Assembly: GCA_002366725.1 (NCBI GenBank)
Contig: DFBT01000001.1
Span: forward strand, 7,840-13,243
From: Caldifarciminota bacterium UBA3073
GTDB taxonomy: Bacteria; Hydrothermota; UBA3073
Length of the DNA stretch: 5,404 bases
Reading direction: 5' to 3'
The notes beneath the pieces are model-generated. The model made no database searches. It had not been told where the DNA came from and worked only from the letters and a program-made list of their open reading frames with translations. Position 1 is the stretch's first letter. Every line of letters starts with the position of its first letter. The position numbers and the translations under genes are program-made. Shown here piece by piece: positions 5,403-5,404 of this stretch.

Positions 5403-5404
5403 AA

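Overview
The window reads as a piece of an AT-rich genome from an anaerobic bacterium, probably an uncultured lineage. The signs are frequent ATA (Ile) and AGA/AGG (Arg) codons, iron-sulfur and radical-SAM enzymes, near-consensus sigma-70-type promoters, and interspersed AT-rich palindromic repeats of a kind I associate from memory with candidate-phylum and deltaproteobacterial-type genomes. The phylum cannot be fixed from this sequence. Every gene I can support is on the + strand.

Layout. (1) Bases 1-369 are the 3' half of a YggS/PLPHP-family pyridoxal-phosphate-binding protein. (2) Bases 370-979 contain no intact gene. They hold a 25-codon stub that looks like the first residues of a SAM methyltransferase, an orphan promoter, the frameshifted C-terminal remnant of a TlpA/ResA-type thioredoxin-like protein, and then a palindromic repeat element of about 260 bp that runs almost to the next start codon. 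(3) Bases 980-3339 are a two-gene operon: a thioredoxin reductase-like flavoprotein (trxB-type, redox motif CATC, lacking the usual NADPH-binding HRRxxxR) and, 23 bases later, a radical SAM protein with extra C-terminal cysteines and no function I can name. (4) Bases 3340-3467 carry a strong promoter with an extended -10. (5) Bases 3468-5402 encode the beta (two 4Fe-4S) and gamma (FAD/NAD(P)/2Fe-2S) subunits of a cytosolic sulfhydrogenase or anaerobic sulfite reductase-type electron-transfer module. A second repeat element of the same family (about 4436-4592) separates them. The delta and alpha (or catalytic) subunits would be expected just past the right edge.

How the genes work together. 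The gamma subunit should exchange electrons with NAD(P)H through FAD and a 2Fe-2S cluster, and the beta subunit should pass them through two 4Fe-4S clusters to a catalytic core outside the window, either NiFe hydrogenase or sulfite/sulfur reductase. The TrxB-like protein points to thiol-disulfide redox control, and the thioredoxin-like fossil nearby hints that a thiol-redox gene once sat beside it. I see no convincing wholly new system. The best leads are the repeat elements that now form the 5' flanks of two redox genes without leaving a Shine-Dalgarno, the altered cofactor site of the reductase, and the uncharacterised radical SAM enzyme coupled to it.
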